A stretch of 16,767 nt of DNA from Acidimicrobiia bacterium (GTDB lineage Bacteria; Actinomycetota; Acidimicrobiia; Spongiisociales; UBA5794). Shown one piece after another: positions 1-8,007 of the stretch. The DNA lies in NCBI GenBank assembly GCA_030599515.1, contig JAUVNV010000024.1, forward strand, positions 1 through 16,767, written 5' to 3'. Both the position numbers and the translations under genes were made by a program. A model generated the notes under the pieces. That model had not been told where the DNA came from and did no database searches. It saw only the letters and a list, made by a program, of their open reading frames with translations. The first letter of the stretch is position 1; each line of letters opens with the position of its first letter.

Positions 1-65
1 CCATCCTCCACGAGAACAACGACGTGGCGCTGCACCGCGACGCCTTCGGCCGCCCGGCGATCTAG
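1..65 (+). CDS. 3' end of an unidentified gene (partial)
   Basis: An open frame enters from the left edge (first complete codon at base 3) and ends with TAG at 63-65, giving the last 20 residues, which finish in HRDAFGRPAI. The tail is polar and looks like the C-terminus of a soluble protein, but it is too short to name a family. Its stop lies inside a CTAG palindrome that also supplies the stop of the minus-strand gene that follows, so the two genes converge and share four bases. That the frame is coding is inferred from this arrangement and from the lack of any other gene reaching the edge. Confidence 0.5.
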   Translation, partial: ILHENNDVALHRDAFGRPAI

Positions 66-1060
66 CGGTCTGTGAGCCGGGGAAGTACTTCGTCGGCGGT
101 GAGACGCACGACTCGGTCCACCTGATCACTCGGCATCGGGAACAGGGCCACCGAGTCGGCACCGGCTTCGTGGAACGCACGAATCCTGGCGGCACAATGC
201 TCCGGCGTACCGGCGATCGTCAACCGCTCCACCCAGGACTCCGGCATTTCCTCGACGAGTCGGTCGTAGCCGCCGCGATCGAGGATGTCCCGGAGCTGGT
301 CCGAGATCCCCGCCACGTCGGTTAGAGCGTTCGGACCGTTCGACTTGTAGAACGCGAGCGGTCTACGAACCGCAGCACGGGCAACATCTTCGTCGCCATC
401 TACGGAGTACAGAGCGAACACCGTGACCCGGTGCTTCGCGGTTCGGCCGCCGATCGCCCGCCCCTCCTCGATTCGCTCACGAGCCCATTGAACGTACTCG
501 GTGCTGGCCGCGACGCTCAGCACCGTGCCGTCTGCGATCTCTCCAGACAGGCGCAACATCTTCGGGCCGGAGACTCCCATGTGGATCGGTGTGGGCTGAT
601 CTCCTTCGGGGTAGGTGAGCCGCACCCGGTCGAACTCGAACACCCGACCCTGCTCGGTGAGCTCCTCACCTCGAAGCAATCGACGAACACCGGTGACACA
701 CTCCCGAACAGCCCCCAAAGCGGTCGGGGGATAGAGACCCATCTGGCGGATCCATGCCGGAACGCCCAGCCCAACACCCGCCGTCAGCCGCCCCGGGAAC
801 ATCCGGCTCACGGTGGCGATCTCCATGGCGAGCAGTGCAGGATGGCGTGCCACCGCCGACACGACACCCAGCCCAACTCCGATACGGTTCGTGGCCGCCA
901 GAACCGCGGTCGCCGCTGAGATACCACCGGTGAAGAAGAAATCCTCAGCCAACCAGAGCTCATCGAACCCGCCGGCCTCCGCACCGGCGGCAGCCGCGGA
1001 AAGGCGCTCAGGAGCCACCGAGCTCCCCAGTACGAGCCCGATCCCACGTTCGTTCTCCAT
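62..1060 (-). CDS. LLM-class flavin/F420-dependent oxidoreductase (Mer-like)
   Basis: This 332-residue protein belongs to the luciferase-like monooxygenase fold, and its sequence style is that of the F420-dependent methylene-tetrahydromethanopterin reductase-like branch. Visible signs are the N-terminal strand GIGLVLGSS, the segment GFDELWLAEDFFF near residues 30-42, the Gly-rich FPGRLTAGVGLGVP near residues 87-100, and the segment GVSGPKMLRLSGEIADG near the middle, typical of this branch's cofactor pocket. The C-terminal AGTPEHCAARIRAFHEAGAD is also typical. Family members use F420 or FMN on varied substrates, so the reaction is not known. The frame is open for 19 more codons upstream, but ATG at 1060 has a GGAGG six bases before it and matches the family N-terminus. 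Its promoter region is shared with the divergent SnoaL-like gene. Confidence 0.85.
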   Translation of the reverse strand: MENERGIGLVLGSSVAPERLSAAAAGAEAGGFDELWLAEDFFFTGGISAATAVLAATNRIGVGLGVVSAVARHPALLAMEIATVSRMFPGRLTAGVGLGVPAWIRQMGLYPPTALGAVRECVTGVRRLLRGEELTEQGRVFEFDRVRLTYPEGDQPTPIHMGVSGPKMLRLSGEIADGTVLSVAASTEYVQWARERIEEGRAIGGRTAKHRVTVFALYSVDGDEDVARAAVRRPLAFYKSNGPNALTDVAGISDQLRDILDRGGYDRLVEEMPESWVERLTIAGTPEHCAARIRAFHEAGADSVALFPMPSDQVDRVVRLTADEVLPRLTDR

Positions 1061-1083
1061 GGACTGCCTCCGGTCTGATAGCG

Positions 1084-1101
1084 CCCGCATGATATATTCC
1101 A
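1084..1101 (-). promoter_or_regulatory. AT-rich element, possible -10 of the LLM gene or operator
   Basis: The 57 bp between the divergent starts at 1060 and 1118 contain one AT-rich island, reading GGAATATATCATG on the minus strand (1100-1088). TATATC within it would serve as a -10 box and give a leader of about 24 bases for the LLM gene. The same GGAA/AGAA plus TATAT arrangement occurs before the importer (7166-7177) and before the aldolase (8138-8149). It could be a regulator site rather than a promoter box. Confidence 0.35.
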
Positions 1102-1117
1102 GCCACGGAGGAAGCAC

Positions 1118-1501
1118 ATGGAGCCATCTCGCCGCTCAGCCCGGGCGATCGTGACCCGCATCGTGGAGGCATACAACGCCAAGGACGCGAACGCCCTGGC
1201 CGACCTCTACCACCCCGATGCCCGCTACTGGAGTGCGCTCGACGGTTGGCAGGAGGGGCTTCCCGTCATCCGGTCCCACATCGAGGACCTCCACCGGCGG
1301 CTCCCCGATGAGCAGATGTCCGTCGATGCGATCATGACCGACGGGGAGGTCGTTGTCGTCGAGTTCACGAGTTCAGGAACGGCTCCCACCGGCAAGCCTT
1401 ACCAGATCTCGTTCACCGAGGTCATCGAGGTCCGTGACGAGAGAATCGCCTCCGTCATGGTTTACCTGGACCCGGACGAAGTCACGAGGATCATGAGCTG
1501 A
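1118..1501 (+). CDS. SnoaL-like / NTF2-fold protein
   Basis: This 127-residue protein has the size and pattern of the SnoaL-like NTF2 family of cone-shaped alpha+beta barrels. The N-terminal helix VTRIVEAYNAKDANALADLYHPDARYW (first half cited) is the classic family opening. It is followed by the helix SHIEDLHRRLP, the strands VDAIMTDGEVVVVEFTSSGT and the closing strands ISFTEVIEVRDERIASVMVYLD (core ISFTEVIEVRDERI). Members act as small isomerases, hydrolases, ligand binders or partners of other enzymes, so the activity here is unknown. ATG at 1118 is preceded by GGAGGA. It diverges from the LLM oxidoreductase across 57 bp, which suggests a shared process, and it converges on the importer operon with five bases between stop codons. 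Confidence 0.8.
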   Translation: MEPSRRSARAIVTRIVEAYNAKDANALADLYHPDARYWSALDGWQEGLPVIRSHIEDLHRRLPDEQMSVDAIMTDGEVVVVEFTSSGTAPTGKPYQISFTEVIEVRDERIASVMVYLDPDEVTRIMS

Positions 1502-1520
1502 TCCGATCAATTCGGATCGG
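1498..1520. terminator. Hairpin spanning two convergent stop codons, candidate bidirectional terminator
   Basis: Bases 1498-1506 pair with 1512-1520 around a five-base loop: nine pairs, one of them a T-G wobble, with a perfect GATCCGA/TCGGATC core. The stem includes the TGA of the SnoaL-like gene (1499-1501), and the loop holds the stop of the ATPase gene (1507-1509 on minus). No T-run follows on either strand, so it may act as an mRNA 3' end protector rather than an intrinsic terminator. Confidence 0.5.
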
Positions 1521-2451
1521 TCACCGCAAAACACTCCACCTTGCGACCGTCCCCAAGCGAGACGAGGCGGGGTTCCTCCAGACCGCATCGCTCATGAACC
1601 AGCGGACACCGATCCTGGAAGGAACAACCGACCGGAACGTCGCTCGGACTCGGCGTTTCTCCAGCGAGGATGATCCGACTTCCACGGTTGTCGAGATCCA
1701 TCGACGGCACGGCCGAGAGAAGGGCCTTGGTGTAAGGGTGTTGCGGATCCTTGAAAACCTGCTCGGTGGGAGCAATCTCGACGATTCGACCGAGGTACAT
1801 CACCGCGACGCGGTCCGCGATGCGCCGGACCGTTGACAGGTCATGGCTGATGAAGACGTAGGCGACGTCCTGCTCCTCCTGGATGGAGCGCAGCAACGCG
1901 ATGATCCGACCCCTGACCGACTGGTCGAGGCTCGACGTCGGCTCATCGAGCACCACGAGGTCGGGGCCCGGCATGAGGGCCCGGGCAATGGCGATTCGCT
2001 GCTGCTGGCCACCCGAGAGCTGACCGGGGCGCCGCTTCAGATAGTCGGGTCCCATTCCGACCAGGCGCATGACCTCATCGATCCGCCCCGCCACCTCATC
2101 GCGGGGAGCGACCTTGAGCAACCGGAGCGGTTCCGCCAGCGTCGTGTCCACTCGCATGCGTCGGTTGAGCGACTGCGCAGGGTGCTGGAACACCATCTGA
2201 ACGCGACGTCGATACTCGGGTCGCGACATCTTGCCATCGAGCAACTCCCCGTCGAAGTAGATGGCGCCGGAAGAGGGTTCCTGGAGACCGACGACGACCC
2301 GACCGAGCGTCGTCTTTCCGCAACCGGACTCTCCAACGAGTCCGAGTGTCTCTCCCCGATCGACCTCGAGATCGACACCGCGCACGGCAGGGGTGAGCGT
2401 GCGACCGTGGCCGAAACTCTTGTGGAGGTCGCGAACTTCAAGCAGAGCCAA
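1507..2451 (-). CDS. Opp/Dpp-family ABC transporter ATP-binding protein (DppF-like)
   Basis: This is the second ATPase of the importer, 314 residues from the chosen start, on the cytoplasmic face. It shows Walker A GESGCGKT (residues 40-47), the Q-loop FQHP with Gln89, signature LSGGQ (145-149), Walker B LVVLDEP (Asp169, Glu170), the D-loop SSLD (173-176) and switch His203. The oligopeptide-type C-terminal region carries Cys-x5-Cys-x6-Cys and a later Cys, the pattern that binds a [4Fe-4S] cluster in some Dpp/Opp ATPases. The frame is open upstream without a useful ATG. The TTG at 2451 opens the family N-terminus ALLEVRDLHKSF and has AAGGAG eight bases before it. It overlaps the preceding gene by 14 bases, so it is translated as part of the same operon. 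The substrate is set by the lipoprotein, not by this gene. Confidence 0.92.
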   Translation of the reverse strand: MALLEVRDLHKSFGHGRTLTPAVRGVDLEVDRGETLGLVGESGCGKTTLGRVVVGLQEPSSGAIYFDGELLDGKMSRPEYRRRVQMVFQHPAQSLNRRMRVDTTLAEPLRLLKVAPRDEVAGRIDEVMRLVGMGPDYLKRRPGQLSGGQQQRIAIARALMPGPDLVVLDEPTSSLDQSVRGRIIALLRSIQEEQDVAYVFISHDLSTVRRIADRVAVMYLGRIVEIAPTEQVFKDPQHPYTKALLSAVPSMDLDNRGSRIILAGETPSPSDVPVGCSFQDRCPLVHERCGLEEPRLVSLGDGRKVECFAVTDPN

Positions 2452-3388
2452 GCGCGTTCTCCTTCTGATGCAAGAAACATGAGGTGAGATGCCCCGTGTC
2501 AACCTCGCGAAGCAATGGGAATTCGGCGCAGGCATCGAATGCATACGGACAGCGGTGACCGAAACGGCATCCCTGCAAGGCAAAGTTCACGTCCTTCTCC
2601 TCGACGCTCGGATCTGCCTCACGCACGACGGCATCGAACAGGAACTGCGTGTAGGGGTGGCGCGAGTCGGTGAACACCTGGCGCACGTCGCCCGTCTCCA
2701 TGACCTGCCCGCCGTACAGAACGGTCACCCGGTCGCACATCTCGGCGATGGCTCCGAGATCGTGGGTGATGAACAGCACACCACAGCCGGTCTCTTCTAC
2801 GAGGTCGTTGATGAGATCGAAGATCTGTGCCTGGATCGTCACGTCGAGAGCGGTCGTCGGTTCATCCGCGATGAGGACCCGGGGCCGGCAGGCCAGCGCC
2901 ATCGCGATCATCACACGCTGACACATCCCTCCGGAGAGCTGGTGAGGGTACGCCCGCGCCACACGGTCGGCGCCGGGGATACCCACATGATTGAGCATCT
3001 CCGTGGCCCGGGAACGCGCAGCTGCCCTCCCCATGTCCTGGTTGATCTCGAGTGCCCTCCCGATCTGTCGCCCCACCCGCATGGTCGGGTTGAGTGCACT
3101 GCGAGGGTGCTGGAAGATCATCGTCATGTCGTTGGCATTCCGGTCCACCGTCTCGCGGTCCTGCGCAACGAGGTCGCGCCCATCGAGCCGCACCGTGCCC
3201 GCCCGGCGTTCGATACCGGCAGGTAGGAGATCCATGATCGCCAGCGCGCTCATCGTCTTGCCCGACCCGGACTCACCGACGAGACCCATGATCTGGCCCG
3301 CCTCAACGGTGAAATCCACGTCCCGCAAGAGCGCATGTGGGCTGTGCTCGACGCCGACCGTCAGTCCACTGACTTCGAGGAGGCTCAC
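2438..3388 (-). CDS. Opp/Dpp-family ABC transporter ATP-binding protein (DppD-like)
   Basis: This is the first ATPase of the importer, 316 residues. Seen in order are Walker A GESGSGKT (38-45), the Q-loop FQHP with Gln93, the signature LSGGM (151-155), Walker B VLIADEP (Asp175, Glu176) and switch His209 in FITHD. After the signature the usual second Gln is Cys156, reading MCQR, a small deviation. The C-terminal Cys-x5-Cys-x6-Cys and a final Cys suggest an iron-sulfur cluster, as in characterised DppD/OppD proteins. GTG at 3388 follows GGAGGAA and overlaps the permease stop as GTGA. The longer open frame upstream lies inside the permease gene and does not resemble the family. It pairs with the DppF-like ATPase to drive the two permeases. 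Confidence 0.92.
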   Translation of the reverse strand: MSLLEVSGLTVGVEHSPHALLRDVDFTVEAGQIMGLVGESGSGKTMSALAIMDLLPAGIERRAGTVRLDGRDLVAQDRETVDRNANDMTMIFQHPRSALNPTMRVGRQIGRALEINQDMGRAAARSRATEMLNHVGIPGADRVARAYPHQLSGGMCQRVMIAMALACRPRVLIADEPTTALDVTIQAQIFDLINDLVEETGCGVLFITHDLGAIAEMCDRVTVLYGGQVMETGDVRQVFTDSRHPYTQFLFDAVVREADPSVEEKDVNFALQGCRFGHRCPYAFDACAEFPLLREVDTGHLTSCFLHQKENALGSA

Positions 3389-4299
3389 ACTTCCTCCGTA
3401 CCGAGGTCGTCGCCGATGAACTGGAAGGCCATCGCCGCCAGGACGATCATCCCTCCGGCAAACAGTGCCGTCCACCATTGGCCGGTCATGATGTCCGGAG
3501 CGCCCTCCGCCACCATCACACCCCACTCAGAGGTGGGAGGCCGGATTCCCACACCGAGGAAAGCCAAGCCGGCGACGGTGAGAATGGCCCAACCCGCGAC
3601 GAGCGCCGCCTGCACCACCGACGATCCCATGGAGTTGGGCAGCACGTGACGGAACGCGATTCGCCATCTCCCGTTGCCTGCAAGCTTGGCGCCGTCGACG
3701 TATTCGAGTTCACGCTCCGCGAGGACCTGGGCGCGCGTGAGCCGGATGAAATAGGGTATGTAGGCGACCGTGACCGCTACGACGACGTTGGGAATGCTGT
3801 TGCCGATGGCCGCAACGAGGACGAGGGCGAGAACGAACCCCGGGAAGGCCAGCACGACATCAGTTATCCGCATCAACCCCTCATCGACCCATCCACCGAA
3901 GTATCCCGAAATGACGCCGATCGTCGAACCCACGACCATCGCTGCGATCGCAACGACGATGCCGATGGAAATATCGAGCCGGGCCGCGTGCACAGCTCGA
4001 GCGAACACATCACGTCCGAACTTGTCGGTCCCGAACCAGAAATCCGATGAGGGCGGCCGATACGTGTTGGTCGTGTCGATGACACGAGGGTCGGTCACGA
4101 ACAGGGGCCCGAACACGGCCAGCAGTATGAAGATCGTCAGGATCATGAACCCGACGATGAGCAGTGGCTTGCGGCGCCACAACGGCGGCCGCACGGTCTC
4201 ACCGCCGATCTCCGGTGCCTCAAAACTCCGGCCCGATCGGGCGGCCCGACCTCGATCTCCGGAAGCATCGCCGTGACGCGCTGGATCGGTCGTGCTCAC
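3385..4299 (-). CDS. Opp/Dpp-family ABC transporter permease (DppC-like)
   Basis: This 304-residue inner-membrane permease has six likely helices at about 45-68, 110-132, 147-165, 170-190, 227-249 and 278-295. The cytoplasmic N-terminal 40 residues are polar and rich in Arg, Asp and Gly, as in DppC/GsiD proteins. The coupling (EAA-like) loop around 196-221 reads EYVDGAKLAGNGRWRIAFRH and contacts the ATPase. The motif FGTDKFGRDVFAR before the second helix is diagnostic of the DppC subgroup. The start is GTG at 4299, overlapping the upstream permease stop as GTGA, so translation is coupled. Length matches the family, and no damage is seen. Confidence 0.93.
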   Translation of the reverse strand: MSTTDPARHGDASGDRGRAARSGRSFEAPEIGGETVRPPLWRRKPLLIVGFMILTIFILLAVFGPLFVTDPRVIDTTNTYRPPSSDFWFGTDKFGRDVFARAVHAARLDISIGIVVAIAAMVVGSTIGVISGYFGGWVDEGLMRITDVVLAFPGFVLALVLVAAIGNSIPNVVVAVTVAYIPYFIRLTRAQVLAERELEYVDGAKLAGNGRWRIAFRHVLPNSMGSSVVQAALVAGWAILTVAGLAFLGVGIRPPTSEWGVMVAEGAPDIMTGQWWTALFAGGMIVLAAMAFQFIGDDLGTEEV

Positions 4300-5321
4300 G
4301 AGCTCACCTTCTTACCGAGACGAATGCGCGGGTCGATCCACGCGTAACTCACGTCGATGACCACGTTCAGAATCACATACAGGATCCCCACCATGATCAC
4401 GAACCCCTGCAGAGCCTCGAGGTCGTTCACCTGGATGGCGCTGTACGCATATCGGCCCACCCCCGGCCACGCAAAGAGGAACTCGACGATGATGTTCCCA
4501 CCCAACATGTATCCGAACACGATGCCGATCGCCGTGATCACCGGAAGCAGGGCATTGCGGAACCCGTCTCGGAAGAGGATGGAGCGCGGAGGCACACCGA
4601 TGGCGCGGGCGGTCCGAACGTGCTCTGAGTCCAGGGCTTCGATCATCGAAGCCCGAACCATCTTCAGGATGGGTGCCGCGAGCACGAAACCGAGCGTGAT
4701 CACCGGAAGGGCCAGATAGCGAAACGCCTCAAACACCAGACCGAAATCTCCCCGCAGTGCCGCGTCGAACGTGTAGAAGCCGGTGATCATCGGCGGCGGC
4801 TCAGTGCCGATCGGGAGCCGGTCGATCGGACCGGGGAACCAACGTAGCCGGAAAAAGAAGAAATAGATCAGCAGCAGCCCCAGCCAGAAGAGCGCCATCG
4901 AAGAACCGAAGACGGCGAACACACGCGCCCCGCCGTCGATCCACGTGCCACGGCGCGCGGCCGCGAGGATTCCGAGAGGAATCCCGACGAGTGTCGCCAT
5001 GAGCACCGAATAGAACGCGAGTTCCAGGGACGCTGGGAGACGGATCAGGAGCTCTTCGAGTACGTCGCCGTCGGTGCGAATCGAGACACCGAAATCTCCG
5101 GTGAACACACCGGTGAAGTAGTCGACGAATTGGACGGGCATCGGATCGTCGAACCCGTACTTGTCTCGAATCTCGGCGACCTTCTCCTCGTTGGCGTACG
5201 GACCGGCCCGAGCGATCGCTGCATCGCCCGGAAGCACGCGCACGATGAAGAACACGATGACCACGATGCCGACAATCGTGGCGACCGAAATCAGCAGCCG
5301 TTTACCCAGGTATCGCCCCAT
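4296..5321 (-). CDS. Opp/Dpp-family ABC transporter permease (DppB-like)
   Basis: This 341-residue permease is of the DppB type. Helices are expected at about 9-30, 100-122, 133-157, 201-222, 258-282 and 303-328, with a large external segment after helix 1, as usual. The coupling loop DSEHVRTARAIGVPPRSILF (231-250) precedes the FRNALLP helix start. The segment ending in FAWPGVGRYAYSAI is typical of the family. ATG at 5321 has GAGGTGA a few bases upstream. It is the first permease after the lipoprotein gene, from which it is separated by 82 bp holding a strong hairpin, so its expression may be lower than that of the lipoprotein. Confidence 0.93.
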   Translation of the reverse strand: MGRYLGKRLLISVATIVGIVVIVFFIVRVLPGDAAIARAGPYANEEKVAEIRDKYGFDDPMPVQFVDYFTGVFTGDFGVSIRTDGDVLEELLIRLPASLELAFYSVLMATLVGIPLGILAAARRGTWIDGGARVFAVFGSSMALFWLGLLLIYFFFFRLRWFPGPIDRLPIGTEPPPMITGFYTFDAALRGDFGLVFEAFRYLALPVITLGFVLAAPILKMVRASMIEALDSEHVRTARAIGVPPRSILFRDGFRNALLPVITAIGIVFGYMLGGNIIVEFLFAWPGVGRYAYSAIQVNDLEALQGFVIMVGILYVILNVVIDVSYAWIDPRIRLGKKVSS

Positions 5322-5335
5322 GTCACCTCATCGTA

Positions 5336-5369
5336 GTGAAGGGGCAGGTCTCCGACCCTGCCCCTTCAC
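5336..5369 (-). terminator. Intercistronic hairpin between lipoprotein and permease genes
   Basis: Bases 5336-5348 pair perfectly with 5357-5369 (13 pairs, GTGAAGGGGCAGG on plus) around an eight-base loop. A T-run does not follow on the minus strand. The hairpin ends only about 15 bases before the permease ATG, and its foot is next to the ribosome site at 5324-5330. This placement suits a partial terminator or an mRNA-stabilising stem-loop that keeps binding protein above permease, as in many ABC operons; that role is inferred. Confidence 0.6.
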
Positions 5370-5403
5370 GGCTCTCCTCACGCATTCGGTTGATCGATTG
5401 GTG

Positions 5404-7125
5404 CTAGCAATCGTCGGTCTTCGTCGTGAATCTGAACGAAGGAACCAGCGAGTAGCCGAGCTCCAACCCGGTCACACACTTCCCGACGACGACGGTGCGC
5501 GTGGCGGACCACAGCGGAGCCCACACCGCATTGTCGAAGAAGATCTGTTGTGCCTGGGACGACACGTCATCTCGCGTCGCCTGGTCGATCGAGAACTTCC
5601 CGGTGTCGACCAACTCGTCGTACGCCTCGTCACAGAACCCGGAGTAGTTCACGAATGATCCACACTGACTGAGGAACTGCATCTGATAGAACGGATCCTC
5701 ACCCCATGAGAACCAGTCATGGATGAGCAGCGGCAACTCGCCGGCCGAGGCCTTGGTCGCCCAATCGGCATCCGGAAGCACCTGAACCTCGACGTTGATG
5801 CCGACCTGACGCAGGTTCTCCTGGATGAGAACCGCTGCCTCCTGATCGACGAGACGCGACTCACGAACACCCAGCACGAGATTGACATCGCTCTCCCCTG
5901 AGGCGGCGAGGAACTCGGTGGCCAGATCGAAATCGGTGGTGTAGCCGGCGCCCACGGCGGGATCGAACGTCTCCATCTGGGATGTCACGACACCTTGCGC
6001 CGGAGCCGCATAGCCGAACATGACCTGGTCGATGAGCGCCTGGTACGGCACCGCATTGATGATGGCCCTGCGCACATCGACGTTCGGGATCAAGTTGAGA
6101 TTCATCGCCATGTACGAGACACCGGTTGTCGGGATCTTCAGCACCTTGACGTTCGAATCCTGTTCCAACGCCGGCAACAGACGTTCGGGGATCCCGGTCG
6201 CGATATCGATCTCGCCGGCCTGTACCAACTGCGCTCGCTGATTGGCGTCCGGAACCGTGCGAATCACGACACCTGCGTTCGCCACGCTCGCGGCGTCCCA
6301 GTAGTTGGGGTTCGGATCGAGGATGATCTCCGAATCAGGGCTGTACTTCGAGATGAAGTACGGACCCGAACCGGCGCTCTTGTCACCGAGGTACTCGAAG
6401 GCCCAGGGATCCTCATCCGTCGCATTCTCCGCAAGCAGCTTCTCATTGAGCGCTCCAAACACCTGGAACGTCATGAACCGCTCGAACAGCGGACTCTGCA
6501 CGCTGGTCTCGATCTGGAACGTGTAGTCGTCGATCACCGTCAGCTGGTCCGCAGAAGACACGCCGATGAACGGGAGGAGCACGCCGATGTAACCCGGCCC
6601 TTCAATGGAACGCTGGAACACGTACCGGTAGTCGTCGGCCGTCAACGGATCACCGTTGTCGGACTTGGCCTCCGGCCGCAGCGTGAACGTGGCCAGCATG
6701 CCTCCATCGGTCAACTCGACCGTGTAGCTCGCAGCACCTGCACCAACGTGGCTCTCGCGGCTGCCGAGAAGCCAACCGCCCTCCTGCTCGCTCAACTCTT
6801 GAACGATCAACGGCTCGTAGACCGCGTGCGTCGCCGCGTATGCGGAAGTAGAGCGGAAAGTGTGCGGTTCAACGGTGTTGACCGTATCGCTCAGAGCAGC
6901 AACGATCACCGGCTTCTCAGCCGGTGCCGCCGGTGCCGCCGTTGTTGTGGTCTCATCGCCCCCACCTCCGGCGGCGGTCGTCGTGGTCTCGGTTCCGCCG
7001 GCCGACGTTGTCGGTGGCGTAGTTGTTGTCTCGTCCGAGGAGGAACTGCATGCAGCGGCAACCAGCGCCAGAACCGCCAGCAGTACAGCAATCCGCCTTC
7101 CGAACCAAGCTCGATGTCTCATCAT
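5404..7125 (-). CDS. Family-5 solute-binding lipoprotein of the ABC importer
   Basis: This 573-residue protein is the extracellular receptor of the importer. It begins with a lipoprotein signal: basic residues, hydrophobic IAVLLAVLALVAAAC, and Cys26 as the lipidation site. A linker of about 50 residues follows, rich in Ser, Thr, Gly and Ala, with three copies of (D/T)ETTTT, a style common in Acidimicrobiia lipoproteins. The rest fits SBP_bac_5: the VYEPLIVQE region, FTLRPEAKSDNGDPLTADDY (DPLTADDYRYVFQR core), GSGPYFISKY, and a C-terminal NAVWAPLW segment. The family binds peptides but also some sugars and metals, so the ligand is open. The frame runs to a GTG at 7146, but ATG at 7125 (or 7122) has GGGAG in position and gives a normal signal peptide. 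It heads the importer operon and is divergent from the GntR gene. Confidence 0.93.
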   Translation of the reverse strand: MMRHRAWFGRRIAVLLAVLALVAAACSSSSDETTTTPPTTSAGGTETTTTAAGGGGDETTTTAAPAAPAEKPVIVAALSDTVNTVEPHTFRSTSAYAATHAVYEPLIVQELSEQEGGWLLGSRESHVGAGAASYTVELTDGGMLATFTLRPEAKSDNGDPLTADDYRYVFQRSIEGPGYIGVLLPFIGVSSADQLTVIDDYTFQIETSVQSPLFERFMTFQVFGALNEKLLAENATDEDPWAFEYLGDKSAGSGPYFISKYSPDSEIILDPNPNYWDAASVANAGVVIRTVPDANQRAQLVQAGEIDIATGIPERLLPALEQDSNVKVLKIPTTGVSYMAMNLNLIPNVDVRRAIINAVPYQALIDQVMFGYAAPAQGVVTSQMETFDPAVGAGYTTDFDLATEFLAASGESDVNLVLGVRESRLVDQEAAVLIQENLRQVGINVEVQVLPDADWATKASAGELPLLIHDWFSWGEDPFYQMQFLSQCGSFVNYSGFCDEAYDELVDTGKFSIDQATRDDVSSQAQQIFFDNAVWAPLWSATRTVVVGKCVTGLELGYSLVPSFRFTTKTDDC

Positions 7126-7160
7126 TGGATTCTCCCTCTCCCTCACCGCGGGTGCGGCCT

Positions 7161-7178
7161 TCCAAGAAATATAGTTCC
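7161..7178 (-). promoter_or_regulatory. AT-rich element before the importer operon, possible -10 or operator
   Basis: On the minus strand the sequence reads GGAACTATATTTCTTGG (7178-7162). TATATT (7173-7168) would be a fair -10 box giving a leader of about 35 bases for the lipoprotein gene. The core GAAATATAGTTC (7166-7177) is also a loose dyad with GAA and TTC ends, which suits a GntR-type site close to the regulator gene itself. No convincing -35 is visible. Confidence 0.35.
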
Positions 7179-7270
7179 AGTCCTCCTGAGATGCGAGAGC
7201 AAGTCGTTCATCGCCGTCCGAGCTTCCGACGACGTGCCGGATACGCCCTCACGGATCAGGAATCCGAGCC

Positions 7271-7963
7271 GTGTCAAGCGGCGCCCACAGGGTCGGCACC
7301 AGTGTCAACCAGGTGGATCGCGAGCTACGGGCTGCCATCCTCTCAGGCGATCTTCAGCCCGGACAGAAGCTACAACCGGGAGTGCTGGGGAAGCGCTGGT
7401 CGGTGAGTCCAACCCCACTGCGTGAGGCGTTCCAGCGGCTGGCCGCCGAGGGCCTCCTCGAAATCACGCCCCAGCGCGGCGCCCGTGTCACGCCGGTGTC
7501 GCTCGAGGAAGCCTACGGCGTGCACGAGTTGCGTGTGGCGCTCGAGCCGCTGGCCCTGCGATCATCGATGCAGTACGGCGACGACCGATGGCGAACAGAG
7601 CTTCAGAAGGCGTACGACGCCCTGGCGGTCGAATTGGTGCGCAAACCGCCGGACCGCGGCGCGGTTGAGGAGACCCATCGGGTCTACCACCTGACGCTCG
7701 TCGCAGCCCACCCGTCGACCTGGATGCTGAGAATCATCGACGTGTTGAACTCTCACATCATTCGGTACTGGACGCTTTCCGCTGCCCCGCGTCGCAACAC
7801 CGACCTCGTCCTCGAAGAGCACCGCCGTCTCCACGAGGTGGTCATGGATGGCAAGATCGAGGTGGCTGTGGCCGAATTGACCGCCCATCTCCAGGCCGCC
7901 CTGCACTCCGTCTCCGAACGCATGATCGAAGCGTCCTCGGCCGGCGTCGACATTCCTGACTGA
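7271..7963 (+). CDS. GntR-family transcriptional regulator, FCD subfamily
   Basis: This 230-residue DNA-binding regulator has an N-terminal winged helix (about 14-75). It shows LRAAILSGDLQPGQKL, then the recognition part VSPTPLREAFQRLAAEGLL and the wing ITPQRGARVTPV. The rest is an all-helical FCD ligand domain, in which His140, His184 and His206 fall at the usual metal-site positions. FCD regulators usually sense organic acids such as sugar acids, lactate or pyruvate, which fits the aldolase and kinase genes downstream. The start is GTG at 7271 with AGGA nine bases before it; an internal GTG at 7313 is possible but would trim the helix before the winged domain. It diverges from the importer and precedes the aldolase operon, so it probably controls one or both. 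Confidence 0.9.
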   Translation: MSSGAHRVGTSVNQVDRELRAAILSGDLQPGQKLQPGVLGKRWSVSPTPLREAFQRLAAEGLLEITPQRGARVTPVSLEEAYGVHELRVALEPLALRSSMQYGDDRWRTELQKAYDALAVELVRKPPDRGAVEETHRVYHLTLVAAHPSTWMLRIIDVLNSHIIRYWTLSAAPRRNTDLVLEEHRRLHEVVMDGKIEVAVAELTAHLQAALHSVSERMIEASSAGVDIPD

Positions 7964-7966
7964 ACG

Positions 7967-8007
7967 CCCCGGACCCCGTCGGTGAGACCAACCGCCGCTA
8001 TCCGGGG
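7967..8007 (+). terminator. Possible terminator-like stem downstream of the GntR gene
   Basis: CCCCGGA (7967-7973) pairs with TCCGGGG (8001-8007), and within the loop CGGT (7980-7983) can pair with ACCG (7991-7994). The structure starts four bases after the GntR stop. It lacks a T-run. It may end the GntR transcript and leave the aldolase operon with its own promoter. Confidence 0.35.

Noticed and set aside
5995..7425. Long plus-strand open frame of 476 codons opposite the lipoprotein gene
   Set aside because: It is antisense to a complete, well-supported lipoprotein gene. Its product is Arg- and His-rich without domains, as expected from the opposite frame of GC-rich coding DNA.
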